Shown: positions 22,722-35,046 of the stretch, piece after piece
How the letters are laid out: each line of letters opens with the position of its first letter
Position numbering within the stretch: position 1 is the first letter of the stretch
Assembly (NCBI GenBank): GCA_963921425.1
Contig: OY992832.1
Coordinates: forward strand, 26,253,489 to 26,317,488
Direction: 5' to 3'
DNA: 64,000 nt
From: Dryas octopetala
Lineage: Eukaryota; Streptophyta; Magnoliopsida; Rosales; Rosaceae
The notes under the pieces: model-generated
Database searches by the model: none
Told to the model about the DNA's origin: nothing
What the model saw: the letters and a program-made list of their open reading frames with translations, nothing else
Program-made: the position numbers and the translations under genes

Positions 22722-25700
22722 AAAATGCTCCCGGGAGGCAAGGAAATCATGGGGATGCACTTTCCGATGTTGGGATTAGCAATCTATGCCTAATGAACCA
22801 CGTGATCTCTTACGAACGCACGAAATGCTCATTTCGGTGCATATTCAGTCCAATTTCAACAAAAGTGACATAAAACGCTCCCGGATGGAAATGAAGTCAT
22901 GGAGAAGCATTTTCCAATGCTGGGATTAGCGTTGTAGGCCTAATGAACCACTTGATGTCTTACGAACGCACAAAAAGGTGATTTCGGTGCACACTCAGTC
23001 CAATTTCATCAAAGTGACCTAAAACCTTCCTATTTCGTTAAAAGTGACCTAAAATGCTCCCATGCAGCAAGGAAGTCATGGAGAAGCACTTTCTCATGTT
23101 GGGATTAGCGTTCTAAGCCTAATGAACCACATGATGTCTCACAAATGTACAAAAATGTCATTTCGGTACATACTCAGTCCAATTTCATCAAAAGTGACCA
23201 AAAACGCCCATATTTCTTCAAAACTAACATAAAATGCTCCTGGTAGGCACAAAAGTCATGGGGAAGCATTTTCTCATGTTGAGATTACCGTTCTAGGCCT
23301 AATGAACCACAAGATCTCTTACTAACGCACGAAAAGGTGATTTCGGTGCACACTCGGTCAAATTTTGTCAAAAGTGACCTAAAACTCTCCTATTTCGTCA
23401 AAAGTGACCTAAAACGAACCTATTTTGTTAAAAGTGACCTAAAATGCTCCCAGGCGGCAAAGAAGTCTTGGGAAAGCACTTTCTCATGTTCGGATTAACG
23501 TTCTAGGCCTAACGAACCACATGATGTCTTACAAACATACGAAAAGGTCATTTCGGTGCACACGCAGTTCAACTTCGTCAAAAATGACCTAAAACGTTCC
23601 TATTTTGTAAAATGTGACCTAAAATGCACATATTTCATCAAACGTAACCTAAAATGCTCCCGGGCGGCATGGAAGTCATAGAGAAGCACTTTCTCATGTT
23701 GGGATTAACATTCTAGACCTAACTAACCACATGATGTCTTATGAAAGTACGAAAAGGTCATTTCAGTGCACACACTGTCCAGTTTCGTAAAAAATGACCT
23801 AAAATGCTCCCAGTCGGTAAGAAAGTCTTGGGGAAGAACTTTCTCATGTTGGGATTCGCGTTCTAGGCCTAACGAACCACCTGATGTCTTACGAACGCAC
23901 GAAAAGGTCAATTCGGTACATACTCTATGTAATTTCGTCAAAAGCGACCTAAAACGCTTTCGGGCGGCAGGGAAGTCACTGGGAAGAATTTTCTCATGTT
24001 GGATTAGCGTTTTAGGCCTAATAAACAAATGATGTCTTATGAATGCATGAAAAGGTTATTTTGGTGCACACTCAGTCCCATTTCCTCAAAAGTGACCTAA
24101 AACTCTCCTATTTTGTTAAAAGTGACCTAACATCCTCTTGTGCGGCAAGGAAGTCAAGGAGAAACACTTTCTTATGTTGGGATTAGCCTTCTAAGCCTAA
24201 TGAAGCACATTATGTCTTACGAATGCACGAAAAGGTCATTTCGGTGCATACTCAGTCCAATTTCGTCAAAAGTGACCTAAAATGCTCCCGAGCGGCAAGG
24301 AAGTCATGAGGAAGCACTTTCTCATGATGGGATTAGCGTTCTAGGCCTAATAAACCACATGATGTCTTACGAATGCACGAAAAGGTCATTTCGATGCATA
24401 CTCAATCCAATTTCATCAAACGCAACCTAAAATGCTCATATTTCGTTAAAAGTAATCTAAAATGCTCCCGGGCGGCAAGGAAGTCATGGGGAAGCACTTT
24501 CTCATGTTGAGATTAGCATTTTAGGCCTAATAAACCATGTGACGTCTTACGAACGCACAAAAAGGTGATTTCGATGCACACCTGGTCAAATTTTGCCAAA
24601 AGTGACCTAAAACTCTCCAATTTCTTCAAAAGTGACCTAAAATGCTCCAGGGCGGCAAGGAAGTCATAGGGAAGCATTTTCTCATGTTGGGATTAGCGTT
24701 CTAGGCCTAACGAACCCTATGATGTCTTACGAACTCATTAAAAGGTCAATTCGGTGCATACTCAATCCAATTTTGTCAAAAGTGACCTAAAATGCTCCTA
24801 TTTCGTTAAAAGTAATCTAAAATGCTCACGGGCGGCAAGAAAGTCACGAGGATGCACTTTCTCATGTTGGGATTAGCGTTCTAGGTCTAATAAACCACAT
24901 GATGTCTTACGAATCCATGCAAAGTCATTTCGGTACATACTCATTCGAATTTCGTCAAAAGCGACCTAAAACCTTCCCGTGCGGCAAGAAAGTCAAGTGG
25001 AAGCACTTTCTCCTGTTGGGATTAGCGTTCTAGGCCTTACGAACCACATCATGTCTTACGAACGCACGAAAAGGTCATTTTTAGTGCATACTCAGTCCAA
25101 TTTCGTTAAAAGTGACTTAAAACTCTCCTAGGCAGCAAGGAAGTCAACGGGAAACACTTTCTAATGTTGGTATTTGCATTGTAGACCTAATGAACCACAT
25201 TATGTCATACGAACGCATGAAAAAGTCATTTCGATGCACACACAGTCTAATTTCATCAAAAGTGACCTAAAATGCTCCTGGACAGCAAGTCATGAAGAAG
25301 CACTTTCTAATGCTAGGATTAGTGTTGTAGGCCTAATGAAGTCTTACGAACGCATGAAAAGGTGATTTCAGTTCACACAAAGTCCAATTTCGTCAAAAGT
25401 GACCTAAAACGCTCCTATTTAGTCAAAACTAACCTATAATGCTCCTAGGCGGCAAGGAAGTCATGGGGAAACACTTTTTCATGTTGGGAATAGCGTTCTT
25501 GGCCTAATGAAGCACATGATGTCTGACGAACGTACGGATAGGTCATTTTGGAGAACAAACTGTCCAATTTCGTAAAAACTGACCTAAAACCCTCATATTT
25601 CGTCAAAAGTGACCTAAAATGCTCCAGGCCAGCAAGGAAGTCTTGGGGAAGCACTTTCTCATGTTTGGATCAACGTTTTAGGCCAAACGAACCACATGAT

Positions 25701-26700
25701 GTCTTACGAACGCATGAAAAGGTCATTTCGGTGCATACTGAGTCCAATATCGTCAAAAGTAACCTAAAATGCTCCAAGGCGGCAAAGAAGTCAAGGGGAA
25801 ACACTTTCTAATGTTGGAATTAGCGTTGTAGACCTAATGAACCACATAATGTATTATGAACGCACGAAAAGGTCATTTCAGTGCACACACAGGCCAACTT
25901 CGTCAAAAATAACCTAAAACGCACCTATTTCGTAAAATGTGACCTACAACGCACCTATTTCATCAAAGGTGACCTAAAATGCTCCCGGACGGCTAGGAAG
26001 TAATGGGGAAGCACTTTCTCATGATGTCTTATGAACGCACGAAAAGGTCATTTGTTACGAACGCACGAAAAGGTCATTTCGATACATACTCAATTCAATT
26101 TCATCAAAAATGACCTAAAATGCTCTCGGGCGGCATGGAAGTCATGGCAGAGCAATTTCTCATGTTGGGATTAGCTTTCTAGGCCAAATAAACCACATGA
26201 TGTCTTACAAACACACGAAATGATCATTTCAGTGCACACTCAGTTCAATTTTGTCAAAAGTGACCTAAAATGTTCCATTGGAGCAAGGAAGTCATGGGGA
26301 AGCAATTTCTCATGTTGGGATTAGCGTTCGAGGCCTAACGAACTACATGATGTCTTATGAACGGATGAAAAGGTCATTTCGGTGCATATTCAGTCCAATT
26401 TCGTCAAAAGAGACCTAAAACGCTCCCGGGCGGCAAGGAAGTCATGTGGATGCACTTTTCGATGTTGGGATTAGCATTCTAGGCCTAATGAACCACATGA
26501 TGTCTTTCGAACACACGAAAAGGTCATTTCGGTGCATACTCAGTCCAATTTCATCAAAAGTGACCTAAAACGGTCCCGGGCGGCAAGGAAGTCATGGGGA
26601 AGCACTTTCTAATGCTGGAAATAGCGTTGTAAGCCTAATGAACCACATGATGTCTTATGAACGCACGAAAAGGTGATTACGGTGCACATGATGTCTTATT
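22722..26700 (-). repeat. ~150-bp satellite array, inverted arm
   Basis: The same satellite in reverse orientation over about 4 kb (roughly 25 units). Units read, on the plus strand, GCTCCCGGGCGGCAAGGAAG, CATGTTGGGATTAGCG, TTCTAGGCCTAATGAACCAC, GATGTCTTACGAACGCACG, GGTCATTTCGGTGCATACTC, then CAATTTCGTCAAAAGTGACC. The short sub-repeat ending GTGACCTAAAA is amplified in several units. Units differ by point changes, so the array is not freshly homogenised. It ends near 26700, about 80 bp before the Tat LTR. Confidence 0.92.
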
Positions 26701-26777
26701 GTGTGAGATTCAACAGTTGTTTTGTATTTGTTATTCCGAAAGTTTTGATTCACTTCGAAATCGTTGTTGAACCCTGC

Positions 26778-27259
26778 TGTTCACTCGTTTTTAGACAATG
26801 ATGGCCAAAAGCAACACTTTGGTCCGTTTTTGTGTAAGTGCGGGGCGTGCCACCGTCAAGCCAAGTTTTGGCTCGATCAGAATGTGATAGTGATAGGGTT
26901 GAGAAACTGCAGCTAAATTGATTCTTATCAAGCGATTGATTGGCCAAGCTAGGAACCACTCTTGGCCTAGGTTCTTTTCTAGCCTCGGGGACAAGGCTCT
27001 TAAAGGCCTAGTCAGAATCGAAATCCAACCCACTAGTTGGCCTCCTTAGAATTACGTGATCAAACTCGTGCACAAAGTGGTGCAAGTACCCAAGCAAAAT
27101 AAAGAAACTATAGATAACAAAAATATAATGAAACTCAATACGATCTTGACCAACCAAGTTGACTTTAAGATTCAAAGAAACAATGAAAATAACAGGCATT
27201 AGATTGAGGGCGAATGAAAGAAAAATAATAAAATAATATATATAATATATTATATATAT
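26778..27259 (-). repeat. Tat 3' LTR, first part
   Basis: Starts TGTTCACTCGTTTTTAG. It is clearly homologous, with a few percent difference, to 62941-63388, the end of the 5' LTR. Shared landmarks are GCGGGGCGTGCCACCGTC, CTAGGAACCACTCTTGGCC and TTAGAATTACGTGATC. Homology between the LTRs stops after GCGAATGAAAGAAAAAT. From there this copy becomes TA-rich and the solo LTR at 27260 is inserted. Confidence 0.75.
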
Positions 27260-30155
27260 TGACAGAACCGCCCCCGAATTTCCACCCTGAAACCTTGAGA
27301 GGTCCTGCGGGAATCCAAAATCAAGGAAAATCCTACCGAAAATTTGGCAGAACCTCCCCTGAAAATAGACTAACCCAGAAATTTCAAAACCTGTTAAAAA
27401 GCACTTCTAAAACAGCAACCACCTCTACCACAACCAAAAAGGGGTCTCAGACCCAACAATATAAAATAACCTTATAATTTAAGTATGGTAATCAGAGCCA
27501 CTACTCCTATTAGAGAAATTTTTACAATTAAAAAAAAGGAACTTTCACAAAATGGAAGTGATGCCTACAAGATCCGGGAATGGAAAATGGATGCTATTTT
27601 CCTCGACGCAAATGGCACGACCTCCACCAAAGCTATTACTTGGGGGAATAATTTAAGACAAAAATAAGAAAACGGCGAGGTCAACTCAGTGAGTGGACAG
27701 TTAGATGGAAAAGAAATCAAGTTTAAATATCTTTTCAGAAAACCCTTTATAAACACTTTTAACTCTAAAATCTCACGTCGCTCTTTGAAAAACCCTCAGT
27801 TTTAAAACGTTTTAAGAAACACGTTCAAATTTGTTTTCATAATTTAATAAACCAAACAGAAGCATAAACCATTTATCAAATAAAATTCAAACATTTAAAA
27901 TTCTAACTAGTTTACAAATTTAAAATAAACGATCGCAATAAAACCGTATAATACATATATAATACAACACACCAAGTCAGTTACCCAGAGAATCTATTAT
28001 ACATGCACAGAGCCGAGAATCTGTCATATGCATGTAGAGCCATAAATTATGTCTTACGTGCACGCAGAGCCACCCCCAAAGGGTCAAGCATCACGACACA
28101 CGGCTCAAAGCCTATGTGTGTGCCGTAATGGGTCCCAAAGACCTATCCAACCTTGATAACCTGAAGGGTACTGAAAATGGTGCTTTTGAAACCACTTTCC
28201 ACAACCAAATCATAAATATATATAAATAAAACTCAAATCCTTTCGTATCCTTCTAAACTTTCTTTAACAAAACCAAACTCATCAAATATACATTTGTTCA
28301 ACTCACAATATCTCAATTCATAAATCCATGAAACTTAATTTGAATATGCAAAAACCATAAATATCAATTTAAACTTAGGAAAAAAGATTTAAAAACCAAA
28401 TTCTAACTCAAAATCTTTTAACTTAAAATTCAAACTCAATATAGCCAAGAAATAGAATTTGGTCATCAATGTATAAAACATTTCAGAAAAATTAAAAGTT
28501 AGTCCACTCACAGTGAGAAAATCTAATGTCAATCCTCCGCCGGATCGTCGCGAACCCCGGTCGTCTCGCCTATAACACAAACGATAAAATATGAAATTAG
28601 TCTCGACTCCAATACGTTTAATTTTGTATGTGTGTTAATCCTAATGTCCCGCTAAACTCACGCTCAAGTAACGGTTATAAATCATCTTCCTCAAAACTAT
28701 ACGCTCTCTAACCTATTCCTAAACCATCTTGAAACTTCCCGGCTCACACCAACGTCATCCACACTTCTAAAACCAATTTAAAATCTCGAAAATAAATCTA
28801 CGTAGCCGACCTTAAACGATAATCTAGATTGATAACCCACTCAACAAAGAAATCCTAATGCTCCTAAAATCATGGAATATCAGCGGGGTCAAGTTCACAA
28901 AGGTTGTCGCCCAAGGTGGCTGTTTCCAGCCTAAAATTTACCAATTATAGCAAATTTCTCAATCTTCATATACATTCGCATCTAACAACAAATTTTGGGT
29001 TTCCTAAACACGAAATTGTCCAAAACCACACCAAAAATACTCTGAGACTCGGCCAAACCCCAACTGACCCGAAATGGTTTCTAACCTCACAAATCCAACC
29101 TCCAAAAACTAAATTTCCTCTAAATTTAGTCACATTCTGAGTTCTAAATGACAAATGGGTACCTTAAGGGTGTAATTCGTCTAAGAAAACAACAATAACA
29201 ACCCAAAATCCAGAAATTTCAGAGGAACCCAAAATGACTATAAATTCAAGAAATTTCAAATTCTAATTACTCAAAATTAATCAACCTAAGGTTAAGGGAA
29301 TGAAAGCCCAAAGGAAAGGGAAGAAATCTCACCGAAAATAGGGATGAAAAGAGCTGAGATTTGGCCGGAATTCGGCGAGCAGTGGCGGCGGGCTGGGCTT
29401 CCTCTGGCCTTGTTCTCGCGCGTGTGGGGGCTGGGCTACAAGGGGAAGGTTGCTGGGGGCTCGTCGGTGGCATGGGCGGGTCGGGTAGTGGCCGGAATTG
29501 GTCGGGCTGGGCTGAGCTGGTCGCGCACATAGAAAATGGGGAGAGAGAGAGAGAATGAGGTGAGAGAGTAGGCTGGGGGGTGGTCGGCGCCTGGGGAGGG
29601 TCTCGCCGGTGAAGCTGGGTCGGCGAGGGGTGGTCGGTGCCTGGGACGTTGGCCGGTGATGGTGAAGGGTGGTGGCTGGGTGATGGCGCAGGGGAGGGGT
29701 GCTGGAGTCGAAAGAGAGAGTGTGCCGGGGAGAGAGAAATAAAAGGGAGGGGAGAGAAAGTTCTAGAGAGAGAGAGAAACTCCAAAAAAAATTTTGATTT
29801 TAAATTTTTAACACCCAATTTGTCAATTTTATGAAATTGCCCCTCGCTTCAAACGCCCATATCTCTCAAACTGTAACTTGAAACGACGCGTGCTACGTAT
29901 CTACAAACTCGTGGACTCGAAACCTTTCCAACGGACCCAAAGTCAAAATCGAAAGCCCATTTATTTTAAAAGTCAACTTTGGGTCAAGCCCCAAATTAAA
30001 ACAAAAATAAAAATTTAAATCAAAACCCTTTTTATTTTCCAAATAAATCTCAAAATCTTAAAAATACAATTCCACATCCTTTAAAAGAAATCTTTTAAAA
30101 ACATAGTTAAATAAAAATTTAAATTTCTAGTGAAAATTTGGGTAGGGTCGTTACA
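27260..30155 (-). mobile_element. Solo LTR (type A) with TATAT target duplication
   Basis: 2896 bp. On the minus strand it begins TGTAACGACCCTACCC and ends GTTCTGTCA. Identical TATAT flanks lie at 27255-27259 and 30156-30160. It is the same family as the LTRs of the element at 35047-43058 but clearly older. It has the CCGCCGGATCGTCGCGAACC block near 28537 and a shorter minisatellite at 27986-28080. The GA-rich, serine/proline-type frames at 29267-29834 are promoter-proximal low complexity, not genes. Confidence 0.92.
27986..28080 (-). repeat. Short minisatellite in type-A solo LTR
   Basis: About three degenerate units built on GAATCTGTCATATGCATG and CAGAGCC. It is related to the array at 61006-61228 and occupies the position of the 48-bp array in the LTRs of the 35047-43058 element. 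Confidence 0.6.
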
Positions 30156-30540
30156 TATATATATTAGTGCATATATATAGCAGGTCATGCCACTTACTGG
30201 CCATTTTTTTCATTTGCATGTATATCTATAGATATATATATATGCACATACAACTAGATATGTACACTCAATAGCAATTAAAGCCACTTACTAGACTTAT
30301 ATATATATAAGGTTAATGCCACGTACTCCAACAAGCTTCACACTTCACCTTTTCTTCTTTCTATATAATACATACATATGTGCTTATGTACTTCAAGCCA
30401 CTTGCTGGCACCTTTTCCCTTATGTACAACATATATTGATATATATGCCCGTGCAACAAAGACATTCTACTGCTTATGTGCCCACTTGATCACTTAGTTG
30501 TTCCCAACTATCCTTTTATTTTTGAACAACTCATGGCTTT
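30156..30540 (-). repeat. Tat 3' LTR, middle part
   Basis: TA-rich DNA with several copies of a GCCACTTACTGG-like word (near 30189, 30282, 30317 and 30398). It lies between the solo LTR and the CACTA insertion and, by position, belongs to the Tat 3' LTR. I see no match to the part of the 5' LTR that is in the window. No gene. Confidence 0.45.
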
Positions 30541-31439
30541 CACTACTACAAAAAAGGCCTTTAATATCGGTGATTCACTGATATCTATCAGGGTGAAAAT
30601 CCGATATTTCCAGGGGTGATATCTATTCTACCCCTAAAATAGATATCAGTGTAACACCGATATCTATTCCATGTTTTAATATCAGAATGTTTGAAAAAAC
30701 TGATATCCAAACATCTCAAACTGATATCTAAACGTATTTTAAATATCGTTTTTGTATTTTAAATTGATATCTAAATGGACTTTGATACTGGTTTTCAGTA
30801 AATAACCAATATTAAATCATTTTTATATATCGCATTACTTATTAACCTGATATCTAAACTAACTTTCATATCAGTGGTCAATTATTAATTGATGTTAAAC
30901 TCATCTTTACATATCGCATTACCTATTAAACTGATATACAAACTAACTTTGATATCGGTTCTCAGTTATTAACAGATGTTAAACCCGTCTTTATATATCA
31001 GTTTTTTAATAGAACTGATATTAAAAACTCCGAAAAAAGTGATCTGTAGGGTTGGTGTGAAATAAATTTTTTTTTTTTTTGTGCAAAAACTCATATAAAT
31101 GCCCTGACCATGCAAGTACACAAATGTGTGGCTTGAAATTGGTGCATTTTCAAATTTTCCTTTCATCCAAACATTCCAAGTACAAAAATGCATTCCATTG
31201 ATCCATACATTTCAATTAAGTACAAAATAAAAGGATTACAAATTAATCCCACAAAAACAATAGTCACAGCCATGATCAATATTTCATAACCCCTATCAAT
31301 TGTTCCAATTCAAAGCTGCTTACACTTTCAAAATATTGGCATGGCAGCAATTCTCCTAACATTTGACTACATTGTTCTAAAATCTGCATGCACTTGTTCT
31401 TCCTTTACAAAAAATTGGCTTGGCCATCTAAATACCACA

Positions 31440-32030
31440 AAATGGCTAACGTACCCTGGGGGCATCAGATGCTTAGCTCGCTCCAGAACTTGTATCAAAT
31501 TAGCTGCATATTTCCAATCATGCTCAGAGAAAGAGTTGTACAACACCCCATTTCTTTCAACTCGGTAAACGTAGTCCTCAACCACATTAGGGAAATCATA
31601 GTTAATCACCACCCTGTAACATGAAAAATCATAGTTAATCTCTTACCACTCTTGATATTTGTCCCAGTGAGTCGCTGTTAGTTTTTCATTAATAAGTTGA
31701 GCATGAAAACTTAGGGGAAAAAAGAAGAAAAGAAAGTGCGATGACATGAGCTAACCTTATATCTTTGATGTCAATCTGGCAAGCAGCATCATCAGTGGCA
31801 GCTAATAATACTGGGGACTTTCCGCAACAGAACTCATGTAGAACCAAGTCTCTCTCATGTTGAGACTTGTCCCCATGAATTGCAGCAGCCCCAATAGTGT
31901 CTGCAACCACAAGCTCTCTGTGGAACAAAAAACAATGACCTTAGAACCTTGTTCCCGGCATCTAAGGATCTGGTCCAAGTGCGTCTGCTTCTCCATTTGT
32001 GGGACAACTTCAAAATACTGCAGATTTATA
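31440..32030 (-). pseudogene. Captured DEAD-box RNA helicase fragment (C-terminal helicase domain)
   Basis: The minus strand encodes [67 protein letters not shown] and VINYDFPNVVEDYVYRVERN. These follow the helicase C domain of plant DEAD-box proteins of the DDX5/RH14-RH46 kind: motif IV IFCST, motif V ATDVAARGLDI, motif VI HRIGRTGR. An intron at 31614-31755 has GT and AG borders and splits an Arg codon in the right phase. A deletion/frameshift after FCST and loss of the motif V and VI arginines make it non-functional. The N-terminal domain is absent. Confidence 0.85.
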
Positions 32031-34999
32031 AACAACTTATGTTTTTGTGAAGCTTGACAGAGTTCTCATAGAGAAGATAATAATGATATCAAAGTGATCA
32101 AACACTCAAAAATTACTCATAAATCATAACCCTTTTCAGATTAAGACTAGTTCATTGCAAAAGAAGACATTAAAATTAAAAAAGAGAAGAAAGCAACTAA
32201 ATAAGTACAATAGATTGTAAAAAGGAAACAAACATCAAATTTTGCTCAAAAGGAGGAACCAACAAAACTAAAACCCAACAATCCCAATAAACCCTTTTAT
32301 AAGAACCTGAATGCATTAGTACTCACCAGACCAGCAAGACAAGCATTTTCCTAGAAATCAGTGTTATCACATAATATATAACCTGCAAAAGTGGGAAACA
32401 ACATACAGTACTCCTTCAAATACCTCCTTTAATGTTCATAACTACATAAATAAACCAAAAATGATAACATATACAATACCAACTCCATGAATCGATCTCG
32501 CCATGGCCCAATTAGTATTCATAGCTCCTAGTCTAAACCAATTAGTTCTGAAAACTGCAAACAAAAAAAGGGGGAGAGGGAGAGGAAGGAAGTGAGAAAA
32601 GAGTCCATTAAAGTGGAGAAATAAGAAACTTAATGCTCAGATATTGGAGTCCAATTCCATTTATCACTAGGACTGAGACCAATTCACCAAATAATCTACA
32701 AAATTAAATACTGATTACTCTAAAATTAAATACATTAGTAATGATAACCAGACCATCAAGACCAATTATTTAAAATAAAAATACCATCCAACAACCAAAT
32801 GAGCTAATATGTGCATATGCATTGACATTCAAAGATTTTTTTAACTGAGGAACATGTTCTGGCCACTTGCACCTTCAAAGATTTTTTTTGACTGCCATAG
32901 TCCATTTAGAAATCATCAGAGTACTTGACTTTTCATGTCATATGATATATGCAGTCTATAATTAATAGAACCATCAGGGTGAGAATTGCATTGTGAAACT
33001 TGCAAACAGCCAGTATGGTCTAGATCAATAACAAACAGCCTCTATCTGAATAACAGGGAATCACCTTGTAAAATGTCTCGCCAAGTCGCCAGAATAATTT
33101 GGATTTGCTCCAAATGTCACAGTGTAGTAAGAAAAACTAATAGAGAACTTCTGTAATAAATATGCTAGATCAACAGTCCAAATGCTGCAAACGAGATGTC
33201 AGTATTCAGTCAGATATATCAAAAACGTTTCACATAAACTTATATTGAATATTTGACCTTAAGTATCAAGCATAAACCTAAGTGCAACTTTAAGCTATCA
33301 AGCATTCATATGGCACTACATACCTATTCCAACTTCACAAGAAGTATTCATTTATACAAACAATACAAGATTTCTGTAATAGGACCAGCTATAGCATGAC
33401 CTTCATTAAAAAATAGCATTTAGGAAAGAGTAAATTAATCTAGTCATACAAATACTAATCTAGTATTTTCAACACTAGATCAAGGAAGCACTTTCATTCT
33501 TCTACAGTTTCTATCTTCACCAAGCTCTGAACTCATAATCCTATAAAACATAAATTAATTTATAAAGAACAATAATCATAAGGGAAAGTATATAACAGAA
33601 GGAACTTAAGTTTTGACTTTGTAAAGAAGGGAACACCTAGTTGTGCAACATAGTTCTGCCAATGTCTGAATATCGTAGTTGTTAATGCCAATGGTCCTAA
33701 AAATCATCAGAACGCAGGCGAGGCCGCAATACCAAGAATATAGCTGGTTTATGTGTGGGACCTATAAGCAAGACACCTAAACAAATTAAAACTAAAGTCA
33801 CAATTTATTGTGTATTTGAATTTGAATCTGTATACATAGGGAAATCATTCAATTATTTGATTCATATTCAAAGGTGATGCTGATACATAGGGAAATCATG
33901 GTTCACATAAACGTAGCTTCACAAAGTCTGACGAACCATCAAATTAAACTAATCAATTTTCATCATATAGATTGAATTTCCACAAATGAAACGATCAACA
34001 AATTGAACAAGGAGCTCAACTTTTAGAACTAAACCAACCAATTAAAAAACAAGGAGATACATATCATCAACAATAATAAAGCTGAATAATTCATCAAAGA
34101 TATATATTACAGCTCAATACTTTGTAATGCAAATCATCAAAAGCAAAGCATTGATGGTGGGTCAAGTACTCTGGTTGTAGTTTCAGATCAAAATCCAATC
34201 ATTTTTCAAAGAGTAACAAAGATTTTTTTGACTTCCATAATCCATTTAGTAACAGATTTCAAAGAGCACAAAATTTGAAAAATGTGAATATGGAAATTGA
34301 GAACACAAGAAATGTCCAAATGAACTGAGTAATCGAAGCAGATTTCTAGGATAAAGTGTAATCAAAATACATAATTTATACACATATATAATCAGAACTC
34401 CCACCTCAAATTTTTCTATTTGTTGCTTCAACACATATATCCTCCACGTTCTAAACCTTGAAGTTATATCCTAAAGCTGAATTCTCCAAAAATTTATGAA
34501 AAACCCAAGACAAGTATAAAGAAAACCCTAAATTTGAGGAAGCACCCAAACCCTAAATTCATTATAATTTAAACACAGTGAAAGGGAGACAGAGACCAAG
34601 AGAAAGAGGAACCCTAACCTTAATTCGGTTCAATTACCCACACCAATAGAGAGCTCAAGTTGACAGGAGAAGAACCCCTATCGAACCGCTGGCACCCACC
34701 GCTGAAGTTGCCAGAATCGAACAGAGAAGGTCGCGACCTTTCAAGCTTCAAAATTCTACCGTGCGTAGTTGTCGAAGAAAAGGGAGGCCATGGATCAATT
34801 CAGCTCAACGAGAGGAACCCATTGCGGTCGGAGTTGGGCCGCGACACCACTGGAATTAGGAGATCGCTTCGCATGAGTAGACCTTTGGCTCTGCCTGGGT
34901 TAGGTTAGGGAAGGGAAAGAAAAAAGAGAGGAAGATATGGCCGGTGGTCTCACCAGCCATCGCTGTTGGACGGTGGCAGTTCGATTGGTGAGGAGGCGC

Positions 35000-35037
<38 letters not shown>

Positions 35038-35046
35038 GAGTGAGAG
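32031..35046 (-). other. CACTA interior without recognisable coding
   Basis: AT-rich, intron-like DNA. Near 34930-34640 the minus strand resembles a 5' UTR exon: TCCTCTCTTTTTTC, moderately GC-rich sequence, then a GAATTAAGGTTAGGGTT donor-like site. This may be the first exon of the captured helicase gene or the leader of a lost CACTA gene. A GA microsatellite lies at 35003-35032. I see no further helicase exons. Confidence 0.4.

Noticed and set aside
23723..25811. Open frames of 60-100 codons in the satellite as genes.
   Set aside because: They repeat with the 150-bp monomer on either strand and change with each unit. They are by-products of the tandem repeat.
28904..29834. A 183-codon proline/serine-rich frame on the minus strand (29267-29818) as a cell-wall type protein.
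   Set aside because: It lies wholly inside a type-A solo LTR at the position of the CT-rich start zone. The other LTRs have different frames there.
34660..34908. An 82-codon plus-strand frame inside the CACTA.
   Set aside because: No recognisable domain. The minus strand looks more like a leader exon with a donor site.
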